Source: Chamaecyparis obtusa (lineage: Eukaryota; Streptophyta; Pinopsida; Cupressales; Cupressaceae). From it: a stretch of DNA of 64,000 nt. Numbering within the stretch: position 1 is the stretch's first letter; every line of letters begins with the position of its first letter. A model generated the notes under the pieces. The model saw only the letters and a program-made list of their open reading frames with translations, searched no databases and had not been told where the DNA came from. The DNA is taken from assembly GCA_027943335.1 (NCBI GenBank), contig BSBK01002163.1, positions 1 to 64,000 on the forward strand, read 5' to 3'. Positions 12,638 through 24,518 of the stretch are shown here, one piece after another. A program made the position numbers and the translations under genes.

Positions 12638-13812
12638 TGTTGGAAATATTCAGGAATTAACCGAGTTACTGAGAGGGGAGGGGTAAATCAGTAACTCCAA
12701 ATTTTCTTACAATTACAGATGTATTAACATATAGTTCACTTTTTCCTTATGCATATAGAAAGCATGAAACTTAAAAGCATTCACAACAATGACACATAGA
12801 TTTGGTTACCTAGAAACCTTCCAAAAAGAAAGTAAAACTGGGGTGGGGATGAAACCCACAAAGCTTTAGTACTGCAGAATAAAGTTGGCCGGTTAAGGCT
12901 TACAATTTGATCACTTCTGATGATCTGCCCTACTAGGAGCAATAAGGATTGCTAAATCCACCCTGTTAAAGGATTTACAAACATACAATGAAGTATGCAC
13001 TTGGTAAAGAGATTTTACAAAAGACTGTTAAGTCTACCTGGTTAAAGGATTTTAGTACTGATTCACCTGTTAGGATGAAACAGTAGATCTCTTGCTTTGC
13101 AACTAGATTGCGGATTGAGATTCGCTGATGTACTGATCACCTTCTGTGATGAATTTGTCTTTGCTGTTCCCTATACTATTGTAGCCCTTTGTAATTCGCT
13201 TATCTCTGCCTTTCTTTCTTTTTCACATTCATACTCATTTTATTACATCTTGACATTTTTACAACATTGTTTATATACAAGTCTAAACAATTAATTACAA
13301 TTACAAAGTTAGCTTGACAAATAAACATAAGTGCCACTAAGTTAGCCCAAGTATGGTTACACGGTTCCTACAAACTAACTCGGTGACTTTCTGATACTCG
13401 GCATCCACTGCATTACTCGGCATCGTCATGCACTCAGTAGAAGTGAAGGCACAATTCATACTAACCACTCGGTAGGTTTTGAACTCGGTAAATACTGGTG
13501 ACTCAGTAGACATAATGTTACTCAGTTTACACTGTCCTGCTCAGTTTGCACTATCTTGTTCGGTTTGCACTGTCTTGCTCGGTTTGCACTGTCTTGCTCG
13601 GTTTGCACTGTTCTACTCAGTTTGCACTATTCTGCTCAGGTTGCACTGTTCTGCTCGGTTTGCACTGTTCTGCTCAGTTTGCACTATTCTGCTTAGTTTG
13701 CACTGATCTGCTCGGTTTGCACTGTTATGCTCAGTTTGCACTGTTCTGCTTGGTTTGCACTGAGAATGCAAATAAGTGTTGTCACTAGTGGCAATTCTGC
13801 TTAATGCCAACA
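12638..13812 (-). repeat. 3' LTR of E2 (1175 bp)
   Basis: TGTTGGAAATATT...AATGCCAACA. It aligns along its length with 18901-20094. A block of about twelve 19 bp repeats (unit like GTTCTGCTCGGTTTGCACT) lies at ~13520-13760. It is exactly 19 bp shorter than its partner, i.e. one repeat unit. Confidence 0.95.
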
Positions 13813-13824
13813 ATCTCCCCCTTT
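13813..13824 (-). other. Polypurine tract of E2
   Basis: AAAGGGGGAGAT on the minus strand directly before the 3' LTR; it primes plus-strand DNA synthesis. The same 12 bases precede the 3' LTR of copia element C. Confidence 0.88.
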
Positions 13825-14054
13825 GGCATTAGTGAAAAAAACACTTATTGCCCAAAAATTATATACATGAATCATGCTGAGATTTATTTTTGATTTTTTT
13901 AAAAAAATTTTGTCTTTGTCATAGGGCTTTATACATTATCTCCCCCTTTCAATGTGCTAACTTTTTCTTCTATACAAATCTTCTTCTATACATATCTCCT
14001 TCTATACATATCTCCCCCTTTTTGATGATAATGCCAAAGGTATATACAAGTGAT

Positions 14055-17000
14055 TTACAGAGAGAATCCAAAATTTGATAGAAAATCAGAATGTACCTTC
14101 ATTATTAGTGCCAGGGTTCTGTCCCAATTTTCTTGCAGAATCTTGCATGTTTGGATTGCAATTTGGACTTCTGTAGAGAGTTCAATCATGTGATCTGCTA
14201 TAGAGAACTGATTGTCATGAATCAATGTTTTGGAATGTTCAATGTGCTTATACATTGTATTCATGATGGGAAGGATCATGTTCTGGATGTCTACCAGTGT
14301 GGACCGGATCCTTGTGTCTTCTTTCAGTAGATCTGACTGCATATTTGATAGGTATGAGATTTTCATGTGATGAGTAGAGCTTGAACTTGGTTCAAGTTGT
14401 AGCTTCTGTATGCTAATCTTCATATCCTCATCCATTTTATCCTTGACATCCTTTGTGAAATCGGCAATATTGCACAGTCTGGCCAAAAGAGAGGTGACAT
14501 TCGAATAGGTAGATTCAATGTTTGACAAAACTGAAGACAATTCCACTTGATTAATAGCTATGTGCTGAGCAATGTGCTCAAGCACTTTATTGTTGAATCT
14601 CTTCTCGGCTCTTTCAACTAACTTTTCTGTCCCAGATGAATCCCCATTGTATTTATTTACTACTTCTACTAATTGTAGCAAAACATGTTGAGAGGAGTCT
14701 ACTTTAATACCTAATGCATCAGACAAAATGTCTTTAGCATCCTTAATGATTTGATATTCCTTGTCTCTCTCCTCTTTAACCATCTTTTGCTTTGCTTTCC
14801 TTTGGAGGATTTCACCTATATTTTGCATTTGGTCCGCTGATAGATTTGCGAAATCTAATGTTGGAATCTCTATTTCTTCATCTAGGTCTATATCCTCTAC
14901 TATATTCTTACCCAAAAATTTTATACTCGGTTGAGCCTTAGGCTTATCTGTACTTAATGCCTTAGTAGTAGTGACAGTAGACATAGTAGGACTGGCTATA
15001 GAGTTTGGCATACTGTCTACTGGAGAACTTAAAGTATTTACACTTGTAGAATCAAAAACTGGAATACTTACTACTGGAAAACTTGATGAAGTGGGAGACT
15101 GCAACTCGGTAGAAGAAATGGTGGTTGCTTCTGTTGTTGCTATAGGTGATTGGAAAAAAGTTGAAGTTGTCACAACCATGCTTGAAGGTGTCTCCGGGCT
15201 AGATGTAGAAACTTTTACTGGAGAGGTAGGAAGTGATGCAATGACTTCTGCTGCTATCCTCACAGTATCATCTACCTCAGTGGCTTCTTCTTGTTCATCA
15301 CTGTCATCTTCAATATCTTTTATTATTACTATTTCAATACTTGGTTGGTGAAGATGGTATATGTTCTTCCATGTGGCATTTGCAGCCTTCACAACCGATT
15401 CAATATTGTTGATCAGAATCAAACAAGTATTGAACTTTAGTGTCATCTTATTTTCATTTTCCTTTAATGCCTTCTTTATTTCATCATTTTTCAAGCTTGG
15501 CATTAACTGTCTCAGGGTTTGATCAAATATGTCTTTTACAGTTTTCTTTGCATTGCTCCATCTCATTTTTATTGGATCTAATAAGACTGCTAGAACTTGT
15601 GGGGCTATTTCATCAGGAGAGTATTTCCACTGTCCCATCTTTTCAATAAAAGCATCTTCTATTTCCTTCTATTCTGTTTCCGATCTGGTTTCATATTTAA
15701 AAGATTTTATGTTACTTACTCCAGATCTTGATCCTTCTCTAAAAAGTTTGATCCTCTCTTGAAAGTTTAGAGGAGGCCTTTTGAATACTATATCTTTGTC
15801 TACCTTGTCTGCCTTGTCTGCCTTACCTCTTGCACTTCTCCTTGTAAATACAGTAGTGGGAGGCTTAGGTGCCTTAGTGATGAATACCTTTCCTTTCTTC
15901 TTTGCTGATTCTGGTTCCTCTTTTTTCTCATCCTTTTCCTCTTCTTCTTCATCATTTTCTCCTTTGTCTTCGGTTAGCATTTGCATTTTGGCTATCCTCT
16001 TCTTTCCTTTGTTTACCACATGTGGAAGCTTTATGCTTAATTCAATTCTCACCTTTGCTTCATCATATGTTCCAAAATATGGAGCTTTGGGATTAACAGG
16101 CTAATTAAGAAGGGCTTCAATGATATTCTTGGTTTCATCAATATTTACCTCATAAGGAAGAGGTTTTACATATACATTCCTCGGTTTAGCTGCTTGAATA
16201 TATACATTGTCACAGTCTACCATGAAACAAATGTCATCCTTATAATCTTCCACCAACTTCTGTGGAATCCAGAATCTATCATTCATTTTCTCTTTGAAAG
16301 ACTCAAAATAACTATCCATGACGCTTTCAAAATTTTCACCCATTTCTGAGATGTATTCATTTATCTCATAAAGGACTGGCACATCTTTTCTCCATACAAC
16401 TTTTCCTTTGGAAGGGAAGAATTTCTGAACATAGAAGAATAAACAGACCAGTAAAGATCCAAACTTAGATGGATTGTTTTTGGAAGTTTGAATGCTTTCC
16501 ATGTTCTTGTTAAACTATTTTAACAATAAATCTGCAAGGTCAAATGATAAGTTATTCTTGACCACTTTGTATGCTAGGTCAATAGCTTCACAGGAGACAC
16601 TATTCTGTCGACTTGAACTGTATATTTTATGGGCAATTATGTGTGTACCAAACTTCAGTTCAGCATCGGTAATGCTGCTAACTTTCATGCCTCTATCGTC
16701 CCACTCGGCTAGGGTTTTCTTCTCCAATTTCAACCGACCTAGGGTTTTGGTAGTTTTTTCTTTGTTCAACATGGGAAGACCAGTGATTTGATGAATCATC
16801 TTCTTGGTGATCTCTATGGGTTGCTCAAGCAAAATCTTGCCATCATGTACACGGCTGAGAATGTATCTAACCCATTTCTCCTAAAAGTTTCAAGGTAAAT
16901 GTGCAATGTGAACTAATCCCTTATCTTCTAGATGTTTGTGCTCGGGTTTTAGAATACCATCCACACACAGTTCCTCATGCACAATATCTAGCTCTAGGTT

Positions 17001-17198
17001 TCCCATTTCTTGAATTGCACAGTTGAAATGATTGTGAATATCGTTAATAAGTAGTACCTTAGGAGGAATCTGAGATTGAGCTCCGTTTGGGTCTAGGGCT
17101 GCTGCAATTGCAGGCACGATCTTGAAATTTGGTGCTCTCCATTCCCCTTGGACTAACATTTTTTATCCTTTCTTCGCTGAAGTGCTAGATGATGCCAT
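14055..17198 (-). pseudogene. ORF-B of E2, ~1047-residue protein of unknown function
   Basis: The frame runs from ATG 17198 (MASSSTS...) to a stop at 14055 without a frameshift, ending about 240 bases before the 3' LTR. In-frame stops lie near 17170, 16887, 16877, 16512, 16098 and 15666; several are C-to-T or G-to-A changes relative to E1. Domains in order: an N-terminal region; a helical block around IEITKKMIHQITGLPMLNKE and AELKFGTHIIAHKIYSSSR; a region with YKDDICFMVDCDNVYIQA; a Lys/Glu-rich stretch ending in FTRRSARGKA; a helical part (DPIKMRWSNAKKTVKDIFDQ); a long Ser/Thr-rich linker; and a coiled-coil-like C-terminus. It has no retroviral enzyme motif and no transmembrane segment, so an envelope role is not supported. 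Element B carries a diverged homologue in the same position. Confidence 0.78.
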
Positions 17199-17640
17199 GG
17201 TAGCTCACAGAAAATTCTTTTCGCAAAAGTATTTAAATCACTGGATTGCTCTTGAAATTTTCTGTTCTCAAAGTGCTAAAGTTCACGGTGAGGAATGAGT
17301 TTGATTTCTTGCCTTTTGTTTACAACTCTATCATTAATGCTCAGTACAAATTAGGGTATGAATTCTGACAGACTGTCACCCACTAAGAATTAATTGCTCG
17401 ATAAAGACTTCGCAACTCGGTGAACTCAAGAATTCATATTGCTCTGACCTCGCTCGGTAAAGACTGGTATCGACCTTGCTCAGTGAAAACTAATATCGAC
17501 CTTGCTTGGTAAAGACTGATACCGACCTTCCTGTGATCTTACTGCATCTTGTATGCTGATTTAGATCTTTCTTTTAATTCGGTTCTGGAACTGCTTGAAG
17601 TTTGTCTATGAGAATATAGTTCCAGTGCTTTCTTGGAAAT
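17199..17640. other. Spacer between ORF-A and ORF-B of E2
   Basis: Non-coding, matching 2737-3154 of E1. It carries several CTCGGT words and an extra copy of a ~30 bp phrase (gaccttgctyrgtraaaactratatcgacc, near 17465-17525) that E1 has in fewer copies. Confidence 0.5.
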
Positions 17641-18834
17641 TTAGTTTGAGTCGGTAGAGCCACCCATTCCATTACTTGGACTAGTTTGCTCGGTAGATTT
17701 AGGAATCCACTTTTGTCTCACCTGTTTCCTAACCTTAGTTGCTTCATTCTTCTTTCCACCTTTAACTTCACTAGCATTCATGCAGTTTCTAGCTATGTGA
17801 CTGAGTTTAGTGCATTTGAAGCATCTTACGGTAGTATCTCTTTTCCTTAGATGATGTTTTATGCAGTTCATGCCAATGTGTCCATATTCTCCACAATAAT
17901 GACATCTACACCAGGTGTTGTAGTCCCATCCAAACATTGCTTTCATAATTTGTTCTGCTGGATTGAATGTTTTGGATCTGCACTCGGATGCTTTGTGACC
18001 TTGTTTGTTGCATTTGTGACAATTACCTCTAAATCTTGGTTTTTCCCTGTATTCATTTGCTTTGTGACCATGTTGATTGCAGTTGTAGCATTTTCCATTA
18101 AATTATGCTTTTTCATTGCTCCAACATTTATTTGAAGTATGTCCTATTTTACCACAATGATTACAAGTAGGTTTCTAATTTCTTTGAGTACCTTGCTTAG
18201 AAGATTCACTTTCTCCTTTGTATCCAAGTCCTGCTTTTCCTTTCTGCCTATGAAGATTTCACTCATACAGCTGATTCAAGTCTTCTTGGCTTTTCAGCAT
18301 TCCTTCATTGATTTTTTTTTCGGCATTTAGGTCATCCACCAATCTTAGATTGATTTCCTTTTTAGATCTTAGTTCTTCTCTTGTGCTTTCTATTTCTGAT
18401 CTTAGATTCAAAATTTCCTGATTTGTATGGGAGATCTGATCAATTAGGTTTTTTAGCTGAAGGGTTTTATTTTGGACTTCATTGTTCCTTCCATCTAATT
18501 CATCTTTCAACTTGTTTCTTTGTTCTAAGATCTCACAAAATCTTGTTGAGTGTAGCTCTTGTTCTCTTTTTAATTTTCTCACTTCTTCCTGCAGAGACCC
18601 ATTCTTTTCTAGGAGTTCTTTGATAGCATTGTTTGCTTCATCTAAGCTATTTGAGGGAAAAAGATCTTCAATCTTTTCTTCAATGTAATTCTGATCATTC
18701 ATCTGATTTGCAAGTTCCTTCCTTCTTCTTAGGGATTGGGAAAGATGTTCTTTTGCTTCTTTAAGTTTAGCTATGGCCATTTCCAGATCTAGCTTTTCAT
18801 TTTCAATCACCTTGATCAGTTTGAATACCTCCAT
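17641..18834 (-). pseudogene. ORF-A of E2: gag-like coiled coil with five zinc knuckles
   Basis: A 1194-base frame identical in length to ORF-A of E1, starting MEVFKLIKVIENEKLDLEMA. The first ~190 residues form a Glu/Lys/Leu coiled coil. After that come five zinc knuckles: CNHCGKIGHTSNKC, CYNCNQHGHKANEY (last Cys lost), CHKCNKQGHKASEC, CHYCGEYGHIGMNC and CFKCTKLSHIARNC (Gly replaced by Ser). Four of the five have all Cys/His ligands. It probably binds the element RNA and forms particles, like a retrotransposon nucleocapsid. In-frame stops: TGA at 18256-18258, TAG at 18175-18177 and TAA at 18103-18105. The last two are shared with E1. A small intron spanning the two shared stops is an alternative reading. 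Confidence 0.82.
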
Positions 18835-18886
18835 TGTCCTGGATCTTTGCTCAAGCTAGTTAAGCTTTATCTTGAGAACCAACTCT

Positions 18887-18898
18887 ACTCTGATACCA
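18887..18898 (-). other. Primer-binding site of E2
   Basis: TGGTATCAGAGT on the minus strand, two bases (AT) after the LTR end; complementary to the 3' end of initiator methionine tRNA with one change from the usual TGGTATCAGAGC. Confidence 0.88.
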
Positions 18899-18900
18899 AT

Positions 18901-20094
18901 TGTTGGAAATATTCAAGAATTAACTGAGTTACTGAGAGGGGAGGGGTGAATCAGTAACTCCAAAATTTCTTACAATTACAGATGTATTAACATATAGTTC
19001 ACTTTTTCCTTATGCATATAGAAAGCATGAAACTTAAAAGCATTCACAATAATGACACATAGATTTGGTTACCTAGAAACCTTCCAAAAAGAAAGTAAAA
19101 CTGGGGTGGGGATGAAACCCACAAAGCTTTAGTACTGCAGAATAAAGTTGGCCGGTTAAAGCTTACAATTTGATCACTTCTGATGATCTGCCCTACTAGG
19201 AGCAATAAGGATTGCTAAATCCACCCTGTTAAAGGATTTACAAACATACAATGAAGTATGCACTCGGTAAAGAGATTTTACAAAAGACTATTAAGTCTAC
19301 CTGGTTAAAGGATTTTAGTACTGATTCACCTGTTAGGATGAAACAGTAGATCTCTTGCTTTGCAACTGGATTGCTGATTGAGATTCACTGATGTACTGAT
19401 CACCTTCTGTGATGAATTTGTCTTTGCTGTTCCCTATACTACTGTAGCCCTTTGTAATTCGCTTATCTCTGCCTTTCTTTCTTTTTCACATTCATACTCT
19501 TTTTATTATGTCTTGACATTTTTACAACATTGTTTATATACAAGTCTAAACAATTAATTACAATTACAAAGTCGGCTTGACAAATAAACATAAGTGCCAC
19601 TAAGTCGGCCCAAGTATGGTTACACGGTTCTTGCAAACTAACTCAGTGACTTTTTGATACTCGACGTCCACTGCATTACTCGGCATCATCATGCACTCGG
19701 TAGAAGTGAAGGCACGGTTCATACTAACCACTCGGTAGGTTTTGAACTCAGTAAATACTGGTGACTCGGTAGACATAATGTTACTCGGTTTACACTGTCC
19801 TACTCGGTTTGCACTATCTTGTTCGGTTTGCACTGTCTTGCTCAGTTTGCACTGTCTTGCTCGTTTTGCACTATTCTACTCGGTTTGCACTGTTCTGCTC
19901 GATTTGCACTATTCTGCTCGGTTTGCACTATTCTGCTCGGTTTGCACTGTTCTACTCGATTTGCACTGATCTGCTCGGTTTGCACTGTTCTGCTCGGTTT
20001 GCACTATTCTGCTCAGTTTGCACTGTTCTGCTTGGTTTGCACTGAGAATGCAAATAAGTGTTGTCACTAGTGGCAATTTTGCTTAATGCCAACA
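18901..20094 (-). repeat. 5' LTR of E2 (1194 bp)
   Basis: TGTTGGAAATATT...AATGCCAACA, followed by the GTTAA target duplication. The promoter of the element should lie in this LTR. It has about thirteen 19 bp repeats at ~19790-20040, one more than the 3' LTR. Confidence 0.95.
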
Positions 20095-20404
20095 GTTAAT
20101 TCCTTGCCTTCAAATGCCAATGAAATGATGCAATATGGACATGGAAGTGATAACAAGATAATAGATAATAAATTTACTCCATTTCAAATTACAGACACAT
20201 TCCACAATGCATTCAAATGACCATCCTTGGTCTCTTTACATTTTCCAATGACCATTTATGGTCATGTCCCCATCTCCCTTGGAGCAGAAACATTTGTCCA
20301 TTATTGGCACAAACTGATGCTTCCATCATGTCCTGTTGGGTAGGTTTACCCTAGGAATGGTCCCACTTTATCTCTTGACACACCAGAATGCTCACCAACA
20401 TACG
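20095..20404. other. Flank between E2 and the satellite array
   Basis: Starts with the GTTAA duplication. It contains a small inverted or repeated phrase (aatgaccatccttggtc / aatgaccatttatggtc, 20216-20265). No coding frame was seen. Confidence 0.5.
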
Positions 20405-23394
20405 CAATGATGCTTAGTGGAGCTTGGGAACACTTTAGTCTGGCATGTTCGTGAATGTTATACTAAATTCATATTCCAAATGAGGTTATCACTAGGGTTT
20501 ACCTACCCAACGAGAGATAATGGAGTAGACCATTCAGTGCCAGGATGAATGGTTTGGAAGAAACCTAGTGGTGCAACTTTCAACTGACCCTCACTATAAG
20601 TTTTGGCATCAAGAGAGACTGGCATGCCAAATTCAAAAAAATTTGAATCTCCCAAAATGGAGAGAGGTTATTGTAGGCCTCAAAAACATGGTCCTTTAGC
20701 ATCTCACGATTTGTCAATACCTCTCATGAGGTCTGAGATATGAGCCTCAAAAGATTGCTACATAATCATGCTTAGTGCACCTTGGGAACACTTTGGTTTG
20801 GCATGTTTGTGAACATTCTAGAGACTCTTTTGTCAAAATAGAGTTGTCACTAGCATTTACCCATCCAACCAAAGCTAATGGTGTAGACTATTCTATGTTG
20901 GGATGAACGGTTTGGAAAAAACTCAATGGTGCAACTTTCAACTAACCCTCATTACAAGTTTTGGCATCAAGCAAGACTGGGTGCCAAATTGAAATAAATT
21001 TGAATCTCCCAGAATGAAGAGAGCTTATTGCAGGCCTCAGAAACATGGTCCTTTAGCTTGTCACATTTTTTCTATACCTCTCACAATGTCCAAGACACGA
21101 GCCTCAAAATATTGCTACCCAAATGTGCTTAGTGCACCTTAGGGACACTTTGGTCCGACATGGTCACAAATGTTTTAGTGACTTAGTGGTCAAAATGGGG
21201 TTGTCACTAGCATTTACCTACCCAATTAGAGCTAATGTCATAGACCTTTTAGTGTCAGGATGAACAATTTGGAAGAAACCTAGTGGTGCAACTTTCAACT
21301 AACCCTCACTGCAAGTTTTGGCATCAAGAGAGACTAACGTGCCAAATTCAAACAAATTTGAATCTCCCACAATAGAGAGAGGTAATTCTAGGCCTAAAAA
21401 ATATAGTCATGTAGCATCTCACAATTTGTCGATAACTCTTGAGGGGTCCGAGATATGAGCCTCAAAAGATTGTTGTCAAATCATGCTTAGTGCACCTTGG
21501 TGACACTTTGGTCTGGTATGTTTGCAAACATTCTATTTACTTAGTGGTCAAAAAAAGGTTGTCACTAGCATTTAACCACCCAACCAGAGCTAATGGCCTA
21601 TTCCATTTGGTGCCAAGATGAATGATTTGGAAGAAACCCAATTGTGCAATTTTCAACTGACCCTCACTGCAAGTTTTGGTACCAAGCAAGAATGGCATGC
21701 CAAATTCAAATAAATTTAAATCTCCCAAAACATAGAGAGGTTATTTTACACCTCATAAATATGGTCTTGTAGCATCTCATGGTTTTTTGATACCTCTCAC
21801 TGGGTTTGAGATACAAGCCTCGAAAGATCACTTCCCAATCATGCTTAGTGCACCATGGGGACACTTTGATCTAGCATGTTTGTAAACATTCTAGTGACTA
21901 ATTGGTCAAAATGGGGTTGTCCCTATCATTTCCCTATTGAACCGGAGCTAATGGTACATTCCATTCAGTGCCAGGATGAACATTTTAGAAGAAACCTAGT
22001 GGTGCAACTTTCCACTGACCCTCACTACAAGTTTTGGCATCAAGAGAGACTAGCATGACAAATTCAAACAAATTCAAATCTATAAGAATAGTGAGATGTT
22101 ATTTTAGATCTTAAAACATGGTCCTGTAGCATTTCACAGTTCGGCTATACCTCTCACGGGGTCCAAAAGATGAGCCTCAAAAGATTGTTACTCAATCATG
22201 CTTAGTGCACCTTGGGGACACTTTGGTCTAGCATGTTCATGAACGTTCTAGTGACTCAGTGGTCAAAAAGGGCTTTCACTAGCATTTACCTACCCAACTA
22301 GAGCTAATGGTGTACTCCATTTGGAGCTAGGATGAACGGTTTGGAAGAAACCCAGTGGTGCAACTTTCAACTAACCCTCACTACAAGTTTTGGCATCAAA
22401 CGGGATGGGAGTGCCAAATTAAAAAAAAATCAAATCTCCCAGAACAAAGAGAAGCTATTATAGGCCTCAAAAACATGGTTCTGTAGCATCTCATAGTTTT
22501 ACGATACCTCTCACAAGGTCGAAGATATGAGCCTCGAAAGATTTTTGTCCAATCATTATTAGTGCACCTTAGGGAGACTTTGGTTTGGCATGTTCATGAA
22601 TGTTCTAGTGACTCAGTGGTCAAAAAGGGGTTGTCACTAGCATTTAACTGCCCAACTAGAGCTAATGGCACAGTCCATTTGGTGCTAGGAGGAACAATTT
22701 GGAAGAAATCCAATGGTGCAACTTTCAACTAACCATCACTACAAGTTTTGGCATCAAGCGAGACTGGTGTGCTAGATTCAAAAAAGTTTTAATCTCCTAG
22801 AAAAAAATAGGTGTTATTGTAGGCCTTAGAAACATGGACTTGTAGCATCTCATGGTTTGTCGATACATCTCATGGGGTCCGAGATACGAGCCTGAAAAGA
22901 TCATTTCCCAATCGTGCTTAGTGCACCTTGGGGACACTTTAGTCTGAAATGTTCGTGAATGTTCTAGTGACTTAGTGGTAAAAATAGTGTTGTCACTAGA
23001 GCATTTACCCACCCAACCAGAACTAATGGAGTAGACCATTTGGTGTCAGGATGAACAGTTTGGAAGAAACCTAGTGGTGCAACTTTCAATTGACCATCGC
23101 TACAAGTTTTGGTATCAAGCGAGACTGGCGTGCCAAATTCAAATAAATTAAAATCTCCTAAAATTGAGAGAGGTTATTGTAGGCCTCATAAACATGGTCT
23201 TGTAGCATCTCATGGTTGTCTAATACCTCTCATAGGGTTGAAGATACGAGCCATGAAAAATTTCTACCCAATCGTGCTTAGTGCACCTTGGGGACACTTT
23301 GGTCTGTCATGTTTGTGAATGTTCTAGTGACTTAGTGGTAAAAAAATAGTTTTCAATAGAATTTACCTACCCAACTAGAGCTAATGGGATAGTC
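20405..23394. repeat. Tandem satellite array, ~358 bp unit, left part
   Basis: The phrase TGCTTAGTGCACCTTGGGGA recurs at about 20411, 20769, 21126, 21484, 21842, 22199, 22557, 22915 and 23275, i.e. every 357-360 bases. Other conserved words in each unit are GTTGTCACTAGCATTTACC, GGTTTGGAAGAAACC, GTGGTGCAACTTTCAACT, AAGTTTTGGCATCAAG and GAGATACGAGCC. Units differ by many point changes, so the array is old. No unit encodes a convincing protein. The array is cut by a gypsy element at 23395 and resumes at 28670. Confidence 0.95.
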
Positions 23395-24383
23395 TAAGGC
23401 AGGAGCATCTTGGGTCTTGAGCAATCTTGCATCAACCAAAAACATTTCCTGATTTTTGCACCTGTTTGCTGTTGTTTTCTTTATAATTGTTGTATTTGTT
23501 TGTTTCATGGTTTTCCAAGCTTACATTATGTCAAGGACCTATTTGGAAACCTTCTCCTATGAGCACATAAAGTTTGGATGGACTGTTTCAAAGTTACAGT
23601 TGTTTTCCTTGCCGTTGGAACCACGTTTTCCTGCAGTTTTGGTGGTGATTGTTCATAGTGGAAATCTTGATCCTTAAGGAATTAGCCTTTTATCTCTTTA
23701 ATAATTTAAGAGGACCTAAATTAATATAATTTCCCAAGAGTGAAAGCCATAATTAATTATGAGTAAAAATTTATGCCCATTTTTCTCAGGGACCTATTTT
23801 CTGCCAATTTTCGGGTGAAATGTGTGGTGTTTCTTCTTGTGATGTTCCGTGTGATCAAATGGGACCTTTCACCCTTAAAGTAATGTTCTTGGGTCATGTA
23901 AGGACCTAAATCCAAAGGTTCATCAATTTATATTCATTCTATCATTAGTTTTTGTTTAAATCTTGAGACTGGACCTATAATGTAATTAAATGCCTAACTG
24001 GCCGACTTGTGGCTTAGTTGGCTATATAAGGAGTCTAGATTGATGTAGTAGGGAATCAAGAGGAAATAATGAGGTAGATCTAGGAAGGATTATCAAGATA
24101 AAACATTGGAGAAAAATATAGGATGCAAGCTATAATTTTGATTTCATAATTCTCATTGTATAAGGTCGAAACTCGGAAGGCCTCACAGCCGGGCATGTTG
24201 AAAGAAATAATATAAATTCTTTGTTGTTGCTGCTAGTTGATTGTCTCATATCCATTGTGTGTTGATTGATTTTATGTGATATTATATTACTTCCATTGTG
24301 TAACTCTGAGCAAGGGCTTGTTGTTGATTCAAGTGGAGTCAATTCTGCTTGATTCTACTTGTATCTACCTTGCCCTTGCATCA
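23395..24383 (+). repeat. 5' LTR of gypsy D (989 bp)
   Basis: Begins TAAGGCAGGAGCATC (originally TGATGCAGG, judging from the other LTR) and ends TTGCATCA. A plausible TATA box (ggctatataagga) lies at ~24020-24032, likely used for element transcription. Confidence 0.93.
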
Positions 24384-24385
24384 AG

Positions 24386-24397
24386 TGGTATCAAAGC
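24386..24397 (+). other. Primer-binding site of gypsy D
   Basis: TGGTATCAAAGC two bases after the 5' LTR, matching the initiator-methionine-tRNA type site with one change. Confidence 0.85.
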
Positions 24398-24518
24398 GAG
24401 TTCTTTCTTATGGATTGGATCGTGGAGAACCTTATTGGATTGGTTTTAGGGTGGAAGATCTTAGATCTGACCTATAACTTTTTTAAGGTTACGATCTTGT
24501 TGGAACCTAATTGTCAAG

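Larger units (their letters stand above)
12638..20094 (-). mobile_element. Complete non-autonomous LTR retrotransposon E2 (7457 bp)
   Basis: Two LTRs (12638-13812 and 18901-20094) with TG...CA ends flank a 5.1 kb interior. A perfect 5 bp target duplication, GTTAA, lies at 12633-12637 and 20095-20099. The primer-binding site next to the right LTR and the purine tract next to the left LTR set the orientation as minus. The interior holds ORF-A (gag-like) and ORF-B (unknown, ~1047 aa) and nothing resembling protease, integrase, reverse transcriptase or RNase H. It is too gag-rich to be an empty large derivative and resembles elements that keep only gag plus an extra ORF. Movement must depend on enzymes from another element. 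Confidence 0.95.

Noticed and set aside
14055..17198. ORF-B as an envelope-like gene
   Set aside because: I see no signal peptide, transmembrane segment or furin-like site, and the middle is a low-complexity hydrophilic linker.
21439..23318. Short frames of 60-80 codons inside the satellite units
   Set aside because: They are not conserved from unit to unit and end at random; no domain or codon signal.
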